Below, piece by piece: positions 35,113 through 45,330 of a stretch of DNA of 64,000 nucleotides (the stretch's first letter is position 1; every line of letters begins with the position of its first letter). Made by a program: the position numbers and the translations under genes. Under the pieces are notes generated by a model that was not told where the DNA came from, searched no databases, and saw nothing but the letters and a program-made list of their open reading frames with translations. Source of the stretch: Nephrocerus scutellatus (taxonomy: Eukaryota; Arthropoda; Insecta; Diptera; Pipunculidae); contig OX352763.1 in the NCBI GenBank assembly GCA_947095585.1, positions 68,585,024 through 68,649,023 of the forward strand, written 5' to 3'.

Positions 35113-35317
35113 TAGTTCTGGTAGTTTTCGGACAGAATCACCTCGGTAAGCGATAATATTTTTCTTTTTCTTTGCCAACATCTGCCTGTGCTTTCTCTGC
35201 CGACGTCGCCGTGTCAATCATCGTTACGACGTAATCTCGCCGAGCGATTACCCCTCGGGTGACTACGCCAGTACTCCTCAGCTTACCGCTGCCAACGTCT
35301 GCCTGTGCTTTCTCTGC

Positions 35318-36254
35318 TGTTGTAGTATTATTAGCTCTTATAAAGAGGTTCTTATACTAATTAACAATATTTTGGGTTACCTGTTTTTCACGATGTTTCT
35401 GTTGTCCAAGTAAAACAACAAGCAAAATTTTGGATTGTTTAAAACTAGTTTTATTAATATTTATTCTTAAAATTAAATAGTCATGTAATTTGTTAATTTA
35501 AATATTTATACACAAGATTTAGTATTGATTTGGTAATATAGTAATTAACACATTGTTGAACTGATTTAGTAAAGATGTTGAATTGATTCAGTAAAGTTGT
35601 TCACAAGATGTTGAATTGATTTAGTAAAGTTGTTTACAAGATGTTGAATTGATTTAGTAAAGTTGTTCACAAGATGTTGAATTGATTTAGTAAAGTTGTT
35701 CACAAGATGTTGAATTGATTTAGTAAAGTTACAAGTCTTAGTATATAGACTGTTTGTATATAATACTGATACTCTAACTGACTCACTATATTGACTGCTG
35801 ATACTCTAAACCAGTTCCAATAACGAAACCTCGGTATTGGAGCTTTTAGTTATCGAAGATTCCTATATGAAAGCTCACAACATCGAATTCAACACATTCG
35901 AGCATTCAATACTGACCTATCTTAATGCGCGAAAGAGGAAATCAAATTCATGTACGCGATTGTGACCTACATTTGAATCATATTGCAGTGCGGTTGCGCA
36001 ATACGTAAGTTGGGGTGAATGGATAGAGAACATGACATCAGCATAAGGCGTCGTACGGCACCGCATCAGTACAACGACTCGATCGTTTGTATTGTGTACT
36101 ATATGCTGCGTCGGCATAATGTACATTTGGTTTAATTGCTGTGTGTTATTGGTTTTGTTTATTGGTTGGGGTTAATTGCTCTGGTATTGGGCAATAACGG
36201 ACATTGATTTAGGGCGCTGTATTAATTGTTGTAATAAATAGTTGCAACAACACA
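35318..36254. mobile_element. Nested 937-bp insertion with TG...CA ends
   Basis: It starts TGTTGTAGTATTATTAGC and ends GTTGCAACAACACA, with CTGC on both sides (35314-35317, 36255-36258) as a 4-bp target duplication within the repeat of family C. It is AT-rich with no ORF. It is best read as a solo LTR of another family, possibly gypsy-like, though a small non-autonomous element is possible. Confidence 0.65.
35575..35739. repeat. Five tandem 33-bp repeats
   Basis: ATGTTGAATTGATT(T/C)AGTAAAG starts at 35575, 35608, 35641, 35674 and 35707 with exact 33-bp spacing. A degenerate unit precedes at about 35552. The array lies inside the nested 937-bp insertion. Confidence 0.9.
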
Positions 36255-36597
36255 CTGCCGACGTCGCCGTGTTACGACGTAATCACGCCGAGCGATTACC
36301 CCTCGGGTGACTACGCCAGTACTCCTCAGCTTACCGCTGCCAACGTCTGCCTGTGCTTTCTATGCCGACGTCGCCGTGTCAATCATCATTACGACGTAAT
36401 CTCGCCGAGCGATTACCCCTCGGGTAACTATCCCAGTACTCCTCAGCTTACCGCTGCCAACGTTTGCCTGTGCTTTTCTCTGCCGACGTCGCCGTGTCGA
36501 CCATCGTACGACGTAATCTTGCCGAGCGATTACCCCTCGGGTGGCTACGCCAGTACCCCCCAGCTTACCGCTGCCAACGTTTGCCGGTGCTTTTCTC

Positions 36598-37170
36598 TGT
36601 ATCGTCTCTAACTTACGCTCACGCATCGCTCAGGACTCTTACTTGTCTCAGTCTCACGCCCACAAGTCGCAAGATTGACGCTCGTCTCTAACTTACGCTC
36701 ACGCATCGCTCGGGATTCCTACTTGTCTCAGGCGCATGCCCACAAGTCGCAGGATTGACGCTCGTCTCTAAATTACGCTCACGCATCGCTCAGGATTCTT
36801 ACTTGTCTTAGGCTCACGCCCACAAGTCTCTCAGGATTGACGCTCGTCTCTAACTCACGCTCGCGCATCGCTCAGGATTCTTACTTGTCTCAGGCTCACG
36901 CCCACAAGTCCCTCAGGATTGACGCTCGTCTCTAACTCACGCTCACGCATAGCTCAGGACTCTTGCTTGTGCAGGCTTACGCCTACGCATCGCTCAGGAT
37001 TCTTGCTTGTCTCAGGCTTACGCTTACGCATCGCTCAGGATCCTTGCTTGTCTCAGGCCCACGCCCACAAGTCGCTTAGGATCGTCTCTCGTCTCAGGCT
37101 AATGCTCACATCGCTCCGGACTTACGCTCGTCTCAGGCTAACAAATCGCTCAGGATTTATGCTCGTCCCA
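36598..37170. repeat. Repeats of about 80 bp in the family C LTR
   Basis: GACGCTCGTCTCTAA followed by TTACGCTCACGCATCGCTCAGGA-type sequence starts near 36677, 36757, 36838 and 36921 (80-83 bp apart), preceded by a partial unit and followed by shorter degenerate units to about 37170. It is built of sub-phrases such as CGCTCAGGATTCTTGCTTG and CACGCCCACAAGTC. Confidence 0.8.
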
Positions 37171-37315
37171 GGCTTAAATTATAAGAAATAAGTAAAGAGA
37201 AATAAAGAAAATAACTCGAAGAGTCACCAAGTATAATTTTTTTTGTAACGACCCCTTTCCTCTGAACCCTGGTCACGCTGAGTTTACCCCGGCTGGGAAA
37301 ACTCCGTTACAGACT

Positions 37316-37766
37316 CGATCTGCCGATTCGATACGTATGTATAGCACTGCGCCGTATGCTGCTAATGAAGCATCAGCAAACCCGTGCCATCTGCGATAAA
37401 TATCGTCCGACAATAACGCGTCCCATCCGATATTCGCCCACCATATGTCTTGCATCATTATTATTGCCACGATAACGATTGGCCTAACATAACCATTCGG
37501 ATCAAAGATCTGCGCAATATGACAAAGCACTCGTCGCTTCGTTGCTTTTTTTTGCTTCCAGCATTGGCGTCGGCTGAAATTTAAACGTCAGTTCATCAGT
37601 ACTAGACAACCAAGCACTGTTGTATCGTCAAATTCACCGAGATCAAGCGCATAATTAGTTTGCCCTTTCCCATCATTCGGTACCACTCCCAATTGATTCG
37701 AACGCCACTTGCTCAACACAAATCCGTACGATTGAAGCAGTGCATCCATCTCGTGACAAAACCGCT
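37316..37766 (-). mobile_element. Pao-type retrotransposon, copy 2, RT C-terminal part
   Basis: This is the continuation of the Pao copy beyond the family C LTR: IYRRWHGFADASLAAYGAVL, CHIAQIFDPNGYVRPIVIVA and, near 37740, the stretch HEMDALLQSYG. It ends at the gypsy A LTR, with CGCT at 37763-37766 as target duplication arm, exactly as at 21657-21660. Confidence 0.75.
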
Positions 37767-38681
37767 TGTAAAATTGCCTTATTTTTTGTTAAACAACTTT
37801 GCTTTGTTTTTCCAGATTCGATATCTGACTCGTCAGACGTGTTGCCGTATCAAGGTAAGCCCAAAATCTGGAGCTCTTCTAGGGCGTTAGAATACCAAAT
37901 TTGTTTGAGGACTTTAGAAATTAAAATTCAATGTTTTTAGTTTAAAGCTAGATGTGAAAATGATTTTATTCAGTAAATTTTCTTGCCTCTTTATACCAAA
38001 CTAATTGATCGATTTTCGACCATACATCGACTCATCCATATTTCTTTTTTCCGTATATCGCTTTATCAGCATAATGTATGTATGAACGTATGTATTATAT
38101 GACCGACCGCGTTAAGTGGGAATTTTTGGGTTCGCTCGCCTGTGCTGCTGCGTTAATATATTTATTTCCACAAGCGAACGACCTCATTATTTCATTAGAA
38201 TATCCCTGCGCAGCTTACTCAGCTCAATGCATGGAAAGGGTAATTAACGTTCTAAGTGGTCAGCGCTCATTTGCCCAGGATGCTTAGGTTGCATATTTGT
38301 TGTCATAGGCGAACGACTGCTGGTCATATATTATGATATTGGAAATATTGTTTACTTTTGTTCTCATGCACCGAGTGTGCTATTAAAGAATGTATATTGA
38401 TCTTAATATCTTACTTTAAACTTTGTGAGGCAGAGTCGAATTTGGGTCGAAATTCGTTTTTTTTTTTTTTTTTTTTTTATATTTAAACTTATTGCCAAGG
38501 GAATGCTCCCTGAATGACTTGCGCCACGACAATAAGGTGGGCTAAGCCCTTTATTAAAATCAAGAATTAAATTGGAGAAATGTGATTTACAATATATCAC
38601 ATTTCTCACGTTTGTAGCCGGTAGTTTTTTTAGGCAATATTATTTATGTTATTTATGTGGTCGCTGGTGCGATCCCTCACA
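37767..38681 (-). mobile_element. Gypsy A 3' LTR, copy 2
   Basis: TGTGAGGGATCGC at 38681 to CTTTACA at 37767. It is homologous to 21661-22128 plus 30554-30842 and to 53352-54063, and contains an inserted oligo(T)-ended fragment at about 38457-38620. The polypurine tract AGGAAGGGTAG lies just upstream (38682-38692). It is joined to Pao RT on the low side. Confidence 0.8.
38457..38620 (-). mobile_element. Short poly(A)-tailed retroinsertion in the LTR
   Basis: On the minus strand it ends in TAAGTTTAAATAT and about 22 A residues. It is absent from the other two LTR copies, which read straight through near AATTCG...TAGTTTTTT. It contains an imperfect hairpin (GAGAAATGTGAT / ATCACATTTCTC, 38575-38607). 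It is probably a 5'-truncated LINE or SINE 3' end; I do not recognise the family. Confidence 0.6.
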
Positions 38682-41326
38682 CTACCCTTCCTGGGAAAAA
38701 GGAGAAATCAGGATACATCTAGATTTCTTCTTTTCCGCACCACTTGTACAATAAGAGATCTTAAAATTTCTACAAGGAAGTTTTGTTTTACAATGTTTTG
38801 ACATTGTTTTTCTTTTCCTTATTTCAAAAGGTTATGTTACATACAAAACAAAAAATACATTGCGTTGTAGGATTCTTGAATAACTAATTTTTGAGTTGGA
38901 TAAATTTTGTTATGAACTCTTTTTTTTATTTACTGTGAACAATTATTAACTCATTACATTATTTTTCATTAGAACAATCGTTGTTTTGTATTAATAAATG
39001 GTTTTGGTTAGTATAAGTAATATTTCTTAATAACTTGGGTATTTTTAAAAATAAATGGTTTTGCTTAGTATTAGTAGTATTTCTTAATTACTGGGGTATT
39101 TTTAAAGTAATTTGATTTTTATTATTCTTGTATTTGATCATATTACTGTTTCCTAACGTCAACTATTCTATTAATTTTTCTTTTCTTTTTTTTTAGAAGG
39201 AAGAAAAAAAATATCATTTTTAATCTAAGCTGAATAAAAATTGTTGCAGTATGTACACATAAAATTTCTTCAATCGGTTTTTATGGACCTTCGTTTTCTT
39301 TCAATCGTATTTGTTTATTAATATTACTCTTTCTTCAGATAACACTTTATATGGCTAAAAAAACAAAACTAAACTATACCTGTTTTTTTGTTGTTTATAT
39401 ATTCTGTTCCTTGATCAGAGGCTATAGTATTTGGAACTCCATATCTACTGATGAAACATTCTACTAGTCCTTTAGCTAGTGTACCAGCCTGCTTATTTAG
39501 GATTGGAATAGCTTCCGTAAATTTGGTCATTTCGTCTTGTAATGTCAGTACGTACCTATATCCATTAACTGATTCGTCTAGAGGACCTACTAAGTCCAAC
39601 TATATTTTGTCGAAACCTGATTCGGCAGTTTAAGTTATTTCTATTGGCTGTTTTTGGGTGTAATGTGTTTATTTTTCTGATATATTGTACAATGCTTTAC
39701 ATATGTAGCTATGTCGTTCTGCATTCCTGTCCAGAAATATTTTTGTCTAATCATTTTCATCATGCGGTTTATTTCTGCATGTCCACTTGTTGGTAATATA
39801 TGATATTCGTTGAGCAATATTTTCTTTTTTTGAGGATCGTAATTTCTATACATTTATTTATTAGGTGCACCTTTACATTACTTTCCTTAAACATATCTCC
39901 TAAAATTTTTTAAAACTCACGAATTTTGTATTTTCGACGGCCGTCTTCGAGTTTCTTAATTTCTTCTTTTGTAATGTATAATTTATTAATTGATAATGGT
40001 CCGCAGATGCGATGCACGTCCCTCGATAGCAAAATCTTGTCGGGTTGTAGTGCCATCCTTCTTATGAGTACACAATTCTTCACTGGTACGTATGTCAAAA
40101 CTTTGTTGGGTACCAGGATTATATCCACATCATTTTTTGGATATTCCTCGTCCTCAAAAACTGTTACATATTTTTAGCACAATTATTTTGTTTCCATGCT
40201 CTGGTGGCTTAAGAAGCTCTGATTACACGATTATTTTCTTGTGCTTCGGGTTCTTGTTGTCCGTTGGGTTCTTGTTGTCCGTTTTTTCTATATTGATTTT
40301 TCTGCTTGTGATTTAGACCTTGTTATGACACATATGTGGAGTTGTTTAAGTTGGTCAGAATCCCATTTTATGCGACTTAAAGCTGCGCAATTATCTTTTC
40401 CGGCTATATATTCGATGTGAAAATTGTATTCTTATAGTAGCAGTCTGAAATTTATTAATCTACTTGAGGGTTCATTAAGGGAAAAAAGGTATACTAGTGG
40501 TCTGTGGTCTGTAATAATTTGGAACTTTCTACCGAACAAATATTGACGGTAGTGTTTTATTGTACAAACTATGGCCAGTAACTATTGTGGCAAAATTTGG
40601 AGTGAATTTTCTTACATCGTCTGCATTTATGGGAGTAGGATAATTGCTGATTGCTGCTGATTTTGTCGGATCTGGGTGAATTCCCTTTTCGGAAATAATT
40701 TTTTCTAGATATAATACTTCTTTTCGTAGGAAAGCACACTTTCCTGGGTGAATAATTAGGTTTACTTCCCTAAGTCGTTTTAACAAGTCTATCAAATTTT
40801 TGTTATGATCAATGAGATTTCTACCAAAAACTATTAGGTCATCAAGGTACACAAAAGAGCGCAATTACGTAAGTCCGGCCATCGCTATTGACATCATTCT
40901 GAAAATTTTCTGGGTGAGATTTTTAGTCTCATTGGTAGTCGTTTTAGCTGAAAGTGCTGTCATGGGTCTACTTTTTGGTTCTAGTTCCATTTGGTAGTAT
41001 TCTTGATTAAAACATGAAAAATCTACTGCTCCTCCTACCATGTCGTAAATGTCGCTAATGTTGGTTAATGGGAATTTATCGTCCTCTTTTCTCTCATTTA
41101 CGTTCCTGTAATCTATAACCCTTCGGAATTTTTGCATATTTGTAACGGGATCTATCTTTTTTTGTACTACGAGGATCGGTAAGTTCCATGCGAATACTGA
41201 TGGTTCGTTCTATTATATAATTGTCCAACATGTTGTCTATATCGTTCTTTATTTCCTGTTTGTGTGTATGCGGTAGTCTGTATGGTTTGGTATATTTTGG
41301 TGTCTCTCCCTCTTAGTGTTATATCT
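38682..41326 (-). mobile_element. Gypsy A interior, copy II (RT to 3' end)
   Basis: Minus strand: RT from about 41320 (RVIDYRNVNERKEDDKFPLT, CFNQEYYQMELEPKSRPMTA, SFVYLDDLIVFGRNLIDHNK with YLDD intact), a partial RNase H end (CAALSRIKWDSDQL-like), integrase zinc-finger linker (39641-40128: LLNEYHILPTSGHAEINRMM, TYVKHCTIYQKNKHI) and integrase core start (DLVGPLDESVNGYRYVLTLQ, YGVPNTIASDQGTEYIN at 39369-39599). A deletion removes the rest of the core near 39390. An AT-rich 3' region follows. The 5' continuation is beyond the gypsy B insertion, at 48787. Confidence 0.75.
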
Positions 41327-41331
41327 GTTTG

Positions 41332-41693
41332 TGTGAAGTTTTGGTACGAATGGTGTTTTAATTTTTATTTAATTAAAAAATTCCCGACTTTTATTTTAAA
41401 GTTATATTTATTTATTTAAATATAGTCAGACTCAATAGAAGGGTTTATTAAGTAAAGTAAGAACTGATCTGATTCATTATAAAAATTGACTGGGTTTACG
41501 CTTGCCTTCGTTTAATTGACGAGGGAAATGCATGAGGTATACAGGTATGTATGGATGGATGGATGATATGCTGATTTAGGCGGTAGGCAAAAATTCAATT
41601 AACGAAGTTCGGAGTTAGTAGATATATATATTTGTATGGGAATGTTAATGAATGGGTAAATGAGGAAATGATCACTGGTGTGATCCCTTCACA
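41332..41693 (-). repeat. Gypsy B 3' LTR (shortened)
   Basis: TGTGAAGGGATCACACC at 41693 to CTTCACA at 41332, with terminal inverted TGTGAAG. It is preceded (minus strand) by the polypurine tract GGAGGGTGG. It matches 48092-48786 but lacks about 320 bp. GTTTG at 41327-41331 matches GCTTG at 48787-48791 with one difference, consistent with an aged target duplication. Confidence 0.75.
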
Positions 41694-42069
41694 CCACCCT
41701 CCTGGGAAAAAAAGGGAAATCTCGGGGTACCAGGTTTCCTCCTTTTTTTGCGTCATTGTTACACTGGGATCTGTTTTTATCATAATGTAACGATAAACTG
41801 AAAATTTATATTAACGTTAATTTATTATTTTATTTTCAAAAATTATTTTATAGCTAATATTGTTTTTTTTTTTTTCAAAAAAAAATTTCTAATAAATATT
41901 TGGGCTAAACTATAGTATAGCGATTAAGGGGTTAGGGCTTTGAGACACCCCTCTTCTGAAAGCCCTTATTGAGCAGACCCCGAAAACTTTCATCTTGTTT
42001 GGGGGAGACGCCGCCTTTATGAGATAGGATCTTCCAAAATTTTGAGTTTTTTTTTTTAAAATCCTTTTT

Positions 42070-42720
42070 TTCAATGGTTTGAAGGAGGTTTGGGAGTTAA
42101 TTGGTGTCATATGAAGGATAAAAAAATACCGTCCATTTAAAAAAAAATCCGTCCAATCAAACCTACTTCAGAGTAGTTAGAGCCAAAAAACTGATTTTTC
42201 CGTAAACTTTTTAATGAAAGTTCTACAGTGGGCGTGTTTCAATGTGGGCGTGCCTCATGTTGATGTCAAATGAAAGCTGAAGATTTTTCCCACACAGCCA
42301 TACTTTTTTATGGGCGTGTCCCAATTTTCACGAAAGGTTGATCCACTTATACTCATTACAAGTGATTCAGTTTTTTCCTAAAAAAAATAGTTGATGTGAT
42401 TTTCCTCGCTCAAATGTTTTATGTTTAGAAATGAATACTGTGCGCTTAATTATTTTATATTTTTCAATTGATTTATATTTAGTCCATTTAAATGGCGTTT
42501 TCGAAAATTATGGACATAGCGCGCTCAATTAAATTATATTTAGATAGGAATTTTTCACCTTACATGTTATACCAATATTTAGGCCCACCCACTCTAAAAC
42601 ACGCCCCCTGCTAAACTTTCATGAGAAAGTCAGTTTTTGGCTCTTACTTTGTCGTGGGTGGTTGGATTGAACCAAATTTTTTATAAGATGAAAGGTATTT
42701 TTATTACCTTTTGTAAAACC
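42070..42720. mobile_element. Foldback/MITE-like element
   Basis: Segments about 42100-42250 and 42585-42715 are imperfect inverted repeats: TTAGAGCCAAAAAACTGATTT then AATGAAAGTTCTACAGTGGG CGTGTTT on the left; on the right the reverse complement of AAAACACGCCCCCTGCTAAAC, CTTTCATGAGAAAGTCAG and TTTTTGGCTCTTACTTTGT. The centre is AT-rich with TTTATATTTAGTCC-type sequence. No ORF. It is a non-autonomous DNA element of unknown family; edges are approximate. Confidence 0.55.
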
Positions 42721-42992
42721 CACTTGTTCAATAACTGCACTTACGTTTGCCGAACTTGCCAACGCGCCCGTTTTGTAGATCGTCGATAACTAGACTGACA
42801 TCCAACCGGCATCTACACACGCTGGCAAGCTGCGCAGTGCTTGTAAGGGAAGGCGATTAACGAAGAGACGGGATTTTGTCTCTTAACCAGTAGGAATACA
42901 CCCATTGGCTTATTCTCTTAACTTATGAAATTAGCTAACAACTCGGCCATCCGACAAGGTCACTGTCCCCAGTGACCAGTAGAGGCACAAAT

Positions 42993-43310
42993 CATTGGTC
43001 AAATCTATCAGTAGATCACATAGCAGCTGATAGATTTCTCAGGAAGATCACACAGTAACCTGAATTGTTGAAGCACACAGCATTGGATAAACCTATCAGA
43101 AGATCACACACAGCAACTGATAGATTCCTCAGGAAGATCACACAGCAACCTGAGTTGTTGAAGCACACAGCATTGGCCAAATCTATCAGAAGATCACACA
43201 GCATCTGATAGATTCCTCAGGAAGATCACACAGCAACCTGAGTTGTTGAAGCACACAGCATTGGCTAAACCTATCAGAAGATCACACAGCAACTGATAGA
43301 TTCCTCGATT
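42993..43310. repeat. 3.5 tandem repeats of 88-90 bp
   Basis: CATTGG followed by ...ACCTATCAGAAGATCACACAG, CAACTGATAGATTCCTCAGG, AAGATCACACAGCAACCTGA starts at 42993, 43081, 43171 and 43259. Each unit also holds inner copies of GAAGATCACACAGCA. It lies just after the integrase stop, in the 3' region of the chimeric gypsy. Confidence 0.85.
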
Positions 43311-43333
43311 TAAGGAAGATAAATTATTATTAT

Positions 43334-44698
43334 TTATAAATGGCACCAAGGTTTCATCTTGTCCGCTGCATACACTGACTCAAATTTCTTTTTACTCACT
43401 TGAGTTGTATCCGTATCGGATATAACATATCTGTCGTTTCCTAGCACCTTTTTGACTATAAAAGGACCCTTGTAACGGGCAAGTAACTTCCGTGATTGAC
43501 CTGTTGCCGCATGTTCGGCGCGTAGAAGCACAAGATCGCCTTCCTGATGGTTTTGTTTTTTCCGTTGTCTATTAAATTGTAAAGCTTGTTTTTCTTTTTG
43601 CTCCTTGATGCGTGCTTGTACTTTCTCCCGGAGCTCTGCTAAATGTATTGTATCATCTTTGCCTTCATCATCGTATACGTCTTGGTTGATGGCATTGCTT
43701 AGTTGGTTGTTAAACTGATACGGGGGGGTATAAGAAAACAAGAGCTCTTGCGGAGTCTGACCAGTAATTCGGTGTCTTAGGCTGTTTAAGCCCCATTGGA
43801 TTTCTGGCAATTGATCTACCCAATCGCGTCCATGAGGATGTGTAGTCATGCTTTGGAGGGACGAGCTTATAGTACGAAAATAACGTTCTACTTGCCCATT
43901 AGCTCTCGGTGTTCTCACTGCAGTCTTTATATGACGAATGTCATTCCTCTCGCAGTATTCAGCAAATAATTTTGAAGTAAATGATGTACCCCTGTCGCTA
44001 ACAATTTGAGCTGGTGATCCAAAATATTGCGTTATGTCCAGCAAAATTTTGATATCCTCTCGCGATGTTGTTGTTGTTGTTTTTACTGCCCGCAAAACAA
44101 CGAATTTTTTGAAGGTATCAACGATTCCCAAGATGTAAATGTACCCATTTTTCCTTTCGGTAATGGTCCTAAATGATCCACATGAATCGTAAAAAATGGT
44201 ACGGCCCGTTTTTCTATCGTGTGGATGTGATAGCGCGATTCGTCTTTTCCTCTTTTGTTGTACAGGCATGGCTCGCATTTTCGGAAACCAATACTCTCTT
44301 TGGATGCCTTCCACCGTACGTTCAAGACCACCGTGTCCCACATCGTCATGAGCCATCTTGATTATGCGCCACCTTATTCCCCTGGGCACAACAAAACGAA
44401 CCCCCTTTTCAGTTTTCTTAAACAGTCGTCGAGCTTTGATGACGTACTCCTTATCGTAGTGCTTTCGATTATTCCCTGCGTCTACATGTCCAGCTAGTAC
44501 ATCCACGATCTCTTGAAGGGTTTGGTCTTGACGTTGTAGGGTGGAAACCCAGTCGTGCTCCTGCATTTCAATTATCATTTCTTCATTTCCAACCTCGTCC
44601 ATTGCTTCGGCTGATTCACTAGGATTACGGCTTAATGCGTCGACATGGGCCCTACTACTTAAAGCGTCAGCTGTGCAATTATCCCGGTGTGTATTCAA
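43334..44698 (-). CDS. Gypsy-type integrase joined to an RNase H tail (454 codons)
   Basis: The open frame starts within the RNase H end (DNCTADALSSRAHVDALSRN), then has an acidic linker, the HHCC region (RIIKMAHDDVGHGGLERTVEG), the integrase core with VSDRGTSFTSKLFAEYC and ANGQVERYFRTI (second Asp and Glu), and a C-terminal domain (GDLVLLRAEHAATGQSRKLL, RYKGPFIVKKVLGNDRYVIS) to the stop at 43334. About 44150-44270 is in the wrong frame: the neighbouring frame 44083-44349 carries the real zinc-finger Cys pair (CEPCLYNK) and the first core Asp (FFTIHVDHLGPLPKGK). Two opposite frameshifts therefore keep the frame open while destroying the finger and first Asp. The enzyme is probably inactive. 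Confidence 0.75.
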   Translation of the reverse strand: MNTHRDNCTADALSSRAHVDALSRNPSESAEAMDEVGNEEMIIEMQEHDWVSTLQRQDQTLQEIVDVLAGHVDAGNNRKHYDKEYVIKARRLFKKTEKGVRFVVPRGIRWRIIKMAHDDVGHGGLERTVEGIQREYWFPKMRAMPVQQKRKRRIALSHPHDRKTGRTIFYDSCGSFRTITERKNGYIYILGIVDTFKKFVVLRAVKTTTTTSREDIKILLDITQYFGSPAQIVSDRGTSFTSKLFAEYCERNDIRHIKTAVRTPRANGQVERYFRTISSSLQSMTTHPHGRDWVDQLPEIQWGLNSLRHRITGQTPQELLFSYTPPYQFNNQLSNAINQDVYDDEGKDDTIHLAELREKVQARIKEQKEKQALQFNRQRKKQNHQEGDLVLLRAEHAATGQSRKLLARYKGPFIVKKVLGNDRYVISDTDTTQVSKKKFESVYAADKMKPWCHL

Positions 44699-45330
44699 TG
44701 CTGAAATTGTACTCCTCTGGCAGTGATCTAAATTTTAAATTTTTTAAATTTACTTCCGTCAAATTTTTGTTGTGATTTCTAAGGTTATTGCCGAAAACTT
44801 TATGGTCATCGAGGTAGACAAAACAGCGTGAGTAAGTGAGTCCAGCCATTGCTATGGATATCATTCTCAAAAATTTACTAGGAGAAAATTAGTTCCATTG
44901 GAAGACGCTTTAACTGAAAGTGACCATCTTCCGTTGTAAATGCTGTTATAGGTCTACTTTTCGGCTCAAGTTCCATTTGGTAATATCCTTGGCTTAGATC
45001 GATACATAAAAAATATACGGCTCCTCCTACCATATTGTAAATGTCACTAATGTTAGTTAACGGAAATGTGTCATCCTCTATCCTCTCATTTACATTTCTA
45101 TAGTCTATTACCATGCGAGATTTTTGTAGGCCGGTAATAGGATCCTTCTTTTTTGGCACTATGAGGATCGGAGAGTTCCATGTCGGAACAGATGGCTCTA
45201 TTATGTCATTTACCAACATTTTTATTTCCTCCTTTATATCTTTCTTTTGTATATGTGGAAGTCGGTTTGGCTTGGAATATTTTGGTGTAGCTCCCTCTAT
45301 TAAAGAGAGATCTGCTTGTCCTATGTGAGT
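44679..45330 (-). pseudogene. Gypsy B reverse transcriptase fragment
   Basis: PR-RT linker and RT: DLSLIEGATPKYSKPNRLPH, IIEPSVPTWNSPILIVPKKK, RMVIDYRNVNERIEDDTFPL, LCIDLSQGYYQMELEPKSRP (motif A with Asp), AMAGLTYSRCFVYLDDHKVF (YLDD). After LTEVNL it jumps to KFRSLPEEYNFSIEYTPG near the RNase H end, so RT palm/thumb and most of RNase H are deleted. It switches to another family at ADALSR. A frameshift lies near 44880. Confidence 0.75.

Larger units (their letters stand above)
35197..36600 (+). repeat. Repeats of about 118 bp in the family C LTR, split by an insertion
   Basis: The unit CTGCCGACGTCGCCGTG... ACGACGTAATCTCGCCGAGCG, ATTACCCCTCGGGTGACTAC, GCCAGTACTCCTCAGCTTAC occurs at about 35197-35317, 36255-36361, 36362-36480 and 36481-36598. 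The first is separated from the rest by the insertion 35318-36254. Units differ by small deletions. Confidence 0.85.
34883..37311 (+). mobile_element. Solo-LTR-like insertion of 2.4 kb (family C)
   Basis: The insertion starts TGTGAGGACCAAAATTC and ends AACTCCGTTACA, is flanked by GACT (34879-34882, 37312-37315) and interrupts Pao RNase H/RT cleanly. TG...CA ends plus a 4-bp duplication fit a gypsy-superfamily LTR. A TATA box with a likely start site (35078-35112) and AATAAAG near 37200 suggest plus-strand orientation. It is unusually long for an LTR and mostly tandem repeats. About 0.94 kb of it (35318-36254) is a further nested insertion. No coding sequence is seen. It could instead be a non-autonomous element with tiny termini; a solo LTR is my preferred reading. 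Confidence 0.7.

Noticed and set aside
35575..35739. Five exact 33-bp repeats as a possible CRISPR or regulatory array
   Set aside because: They are contiguous repeats with no spacers; simple tandem repeat inside a TE insertion.
36360..36691. Overlapping frames on both strands, 36360-36626 (-) and 36464-36691 (+)
   Set aside because: They translate the 118-bp GC-rich repeats of the family C LTR; repetition itself makes them open.
42993..43310. Regular direct repeats resembling a CRISPR array
   Set aside because: The repeats are 88-90 bp tandem units without unique spacers, in a retrotransposon 3' region of a eukaryotic genome, with no cas genes.
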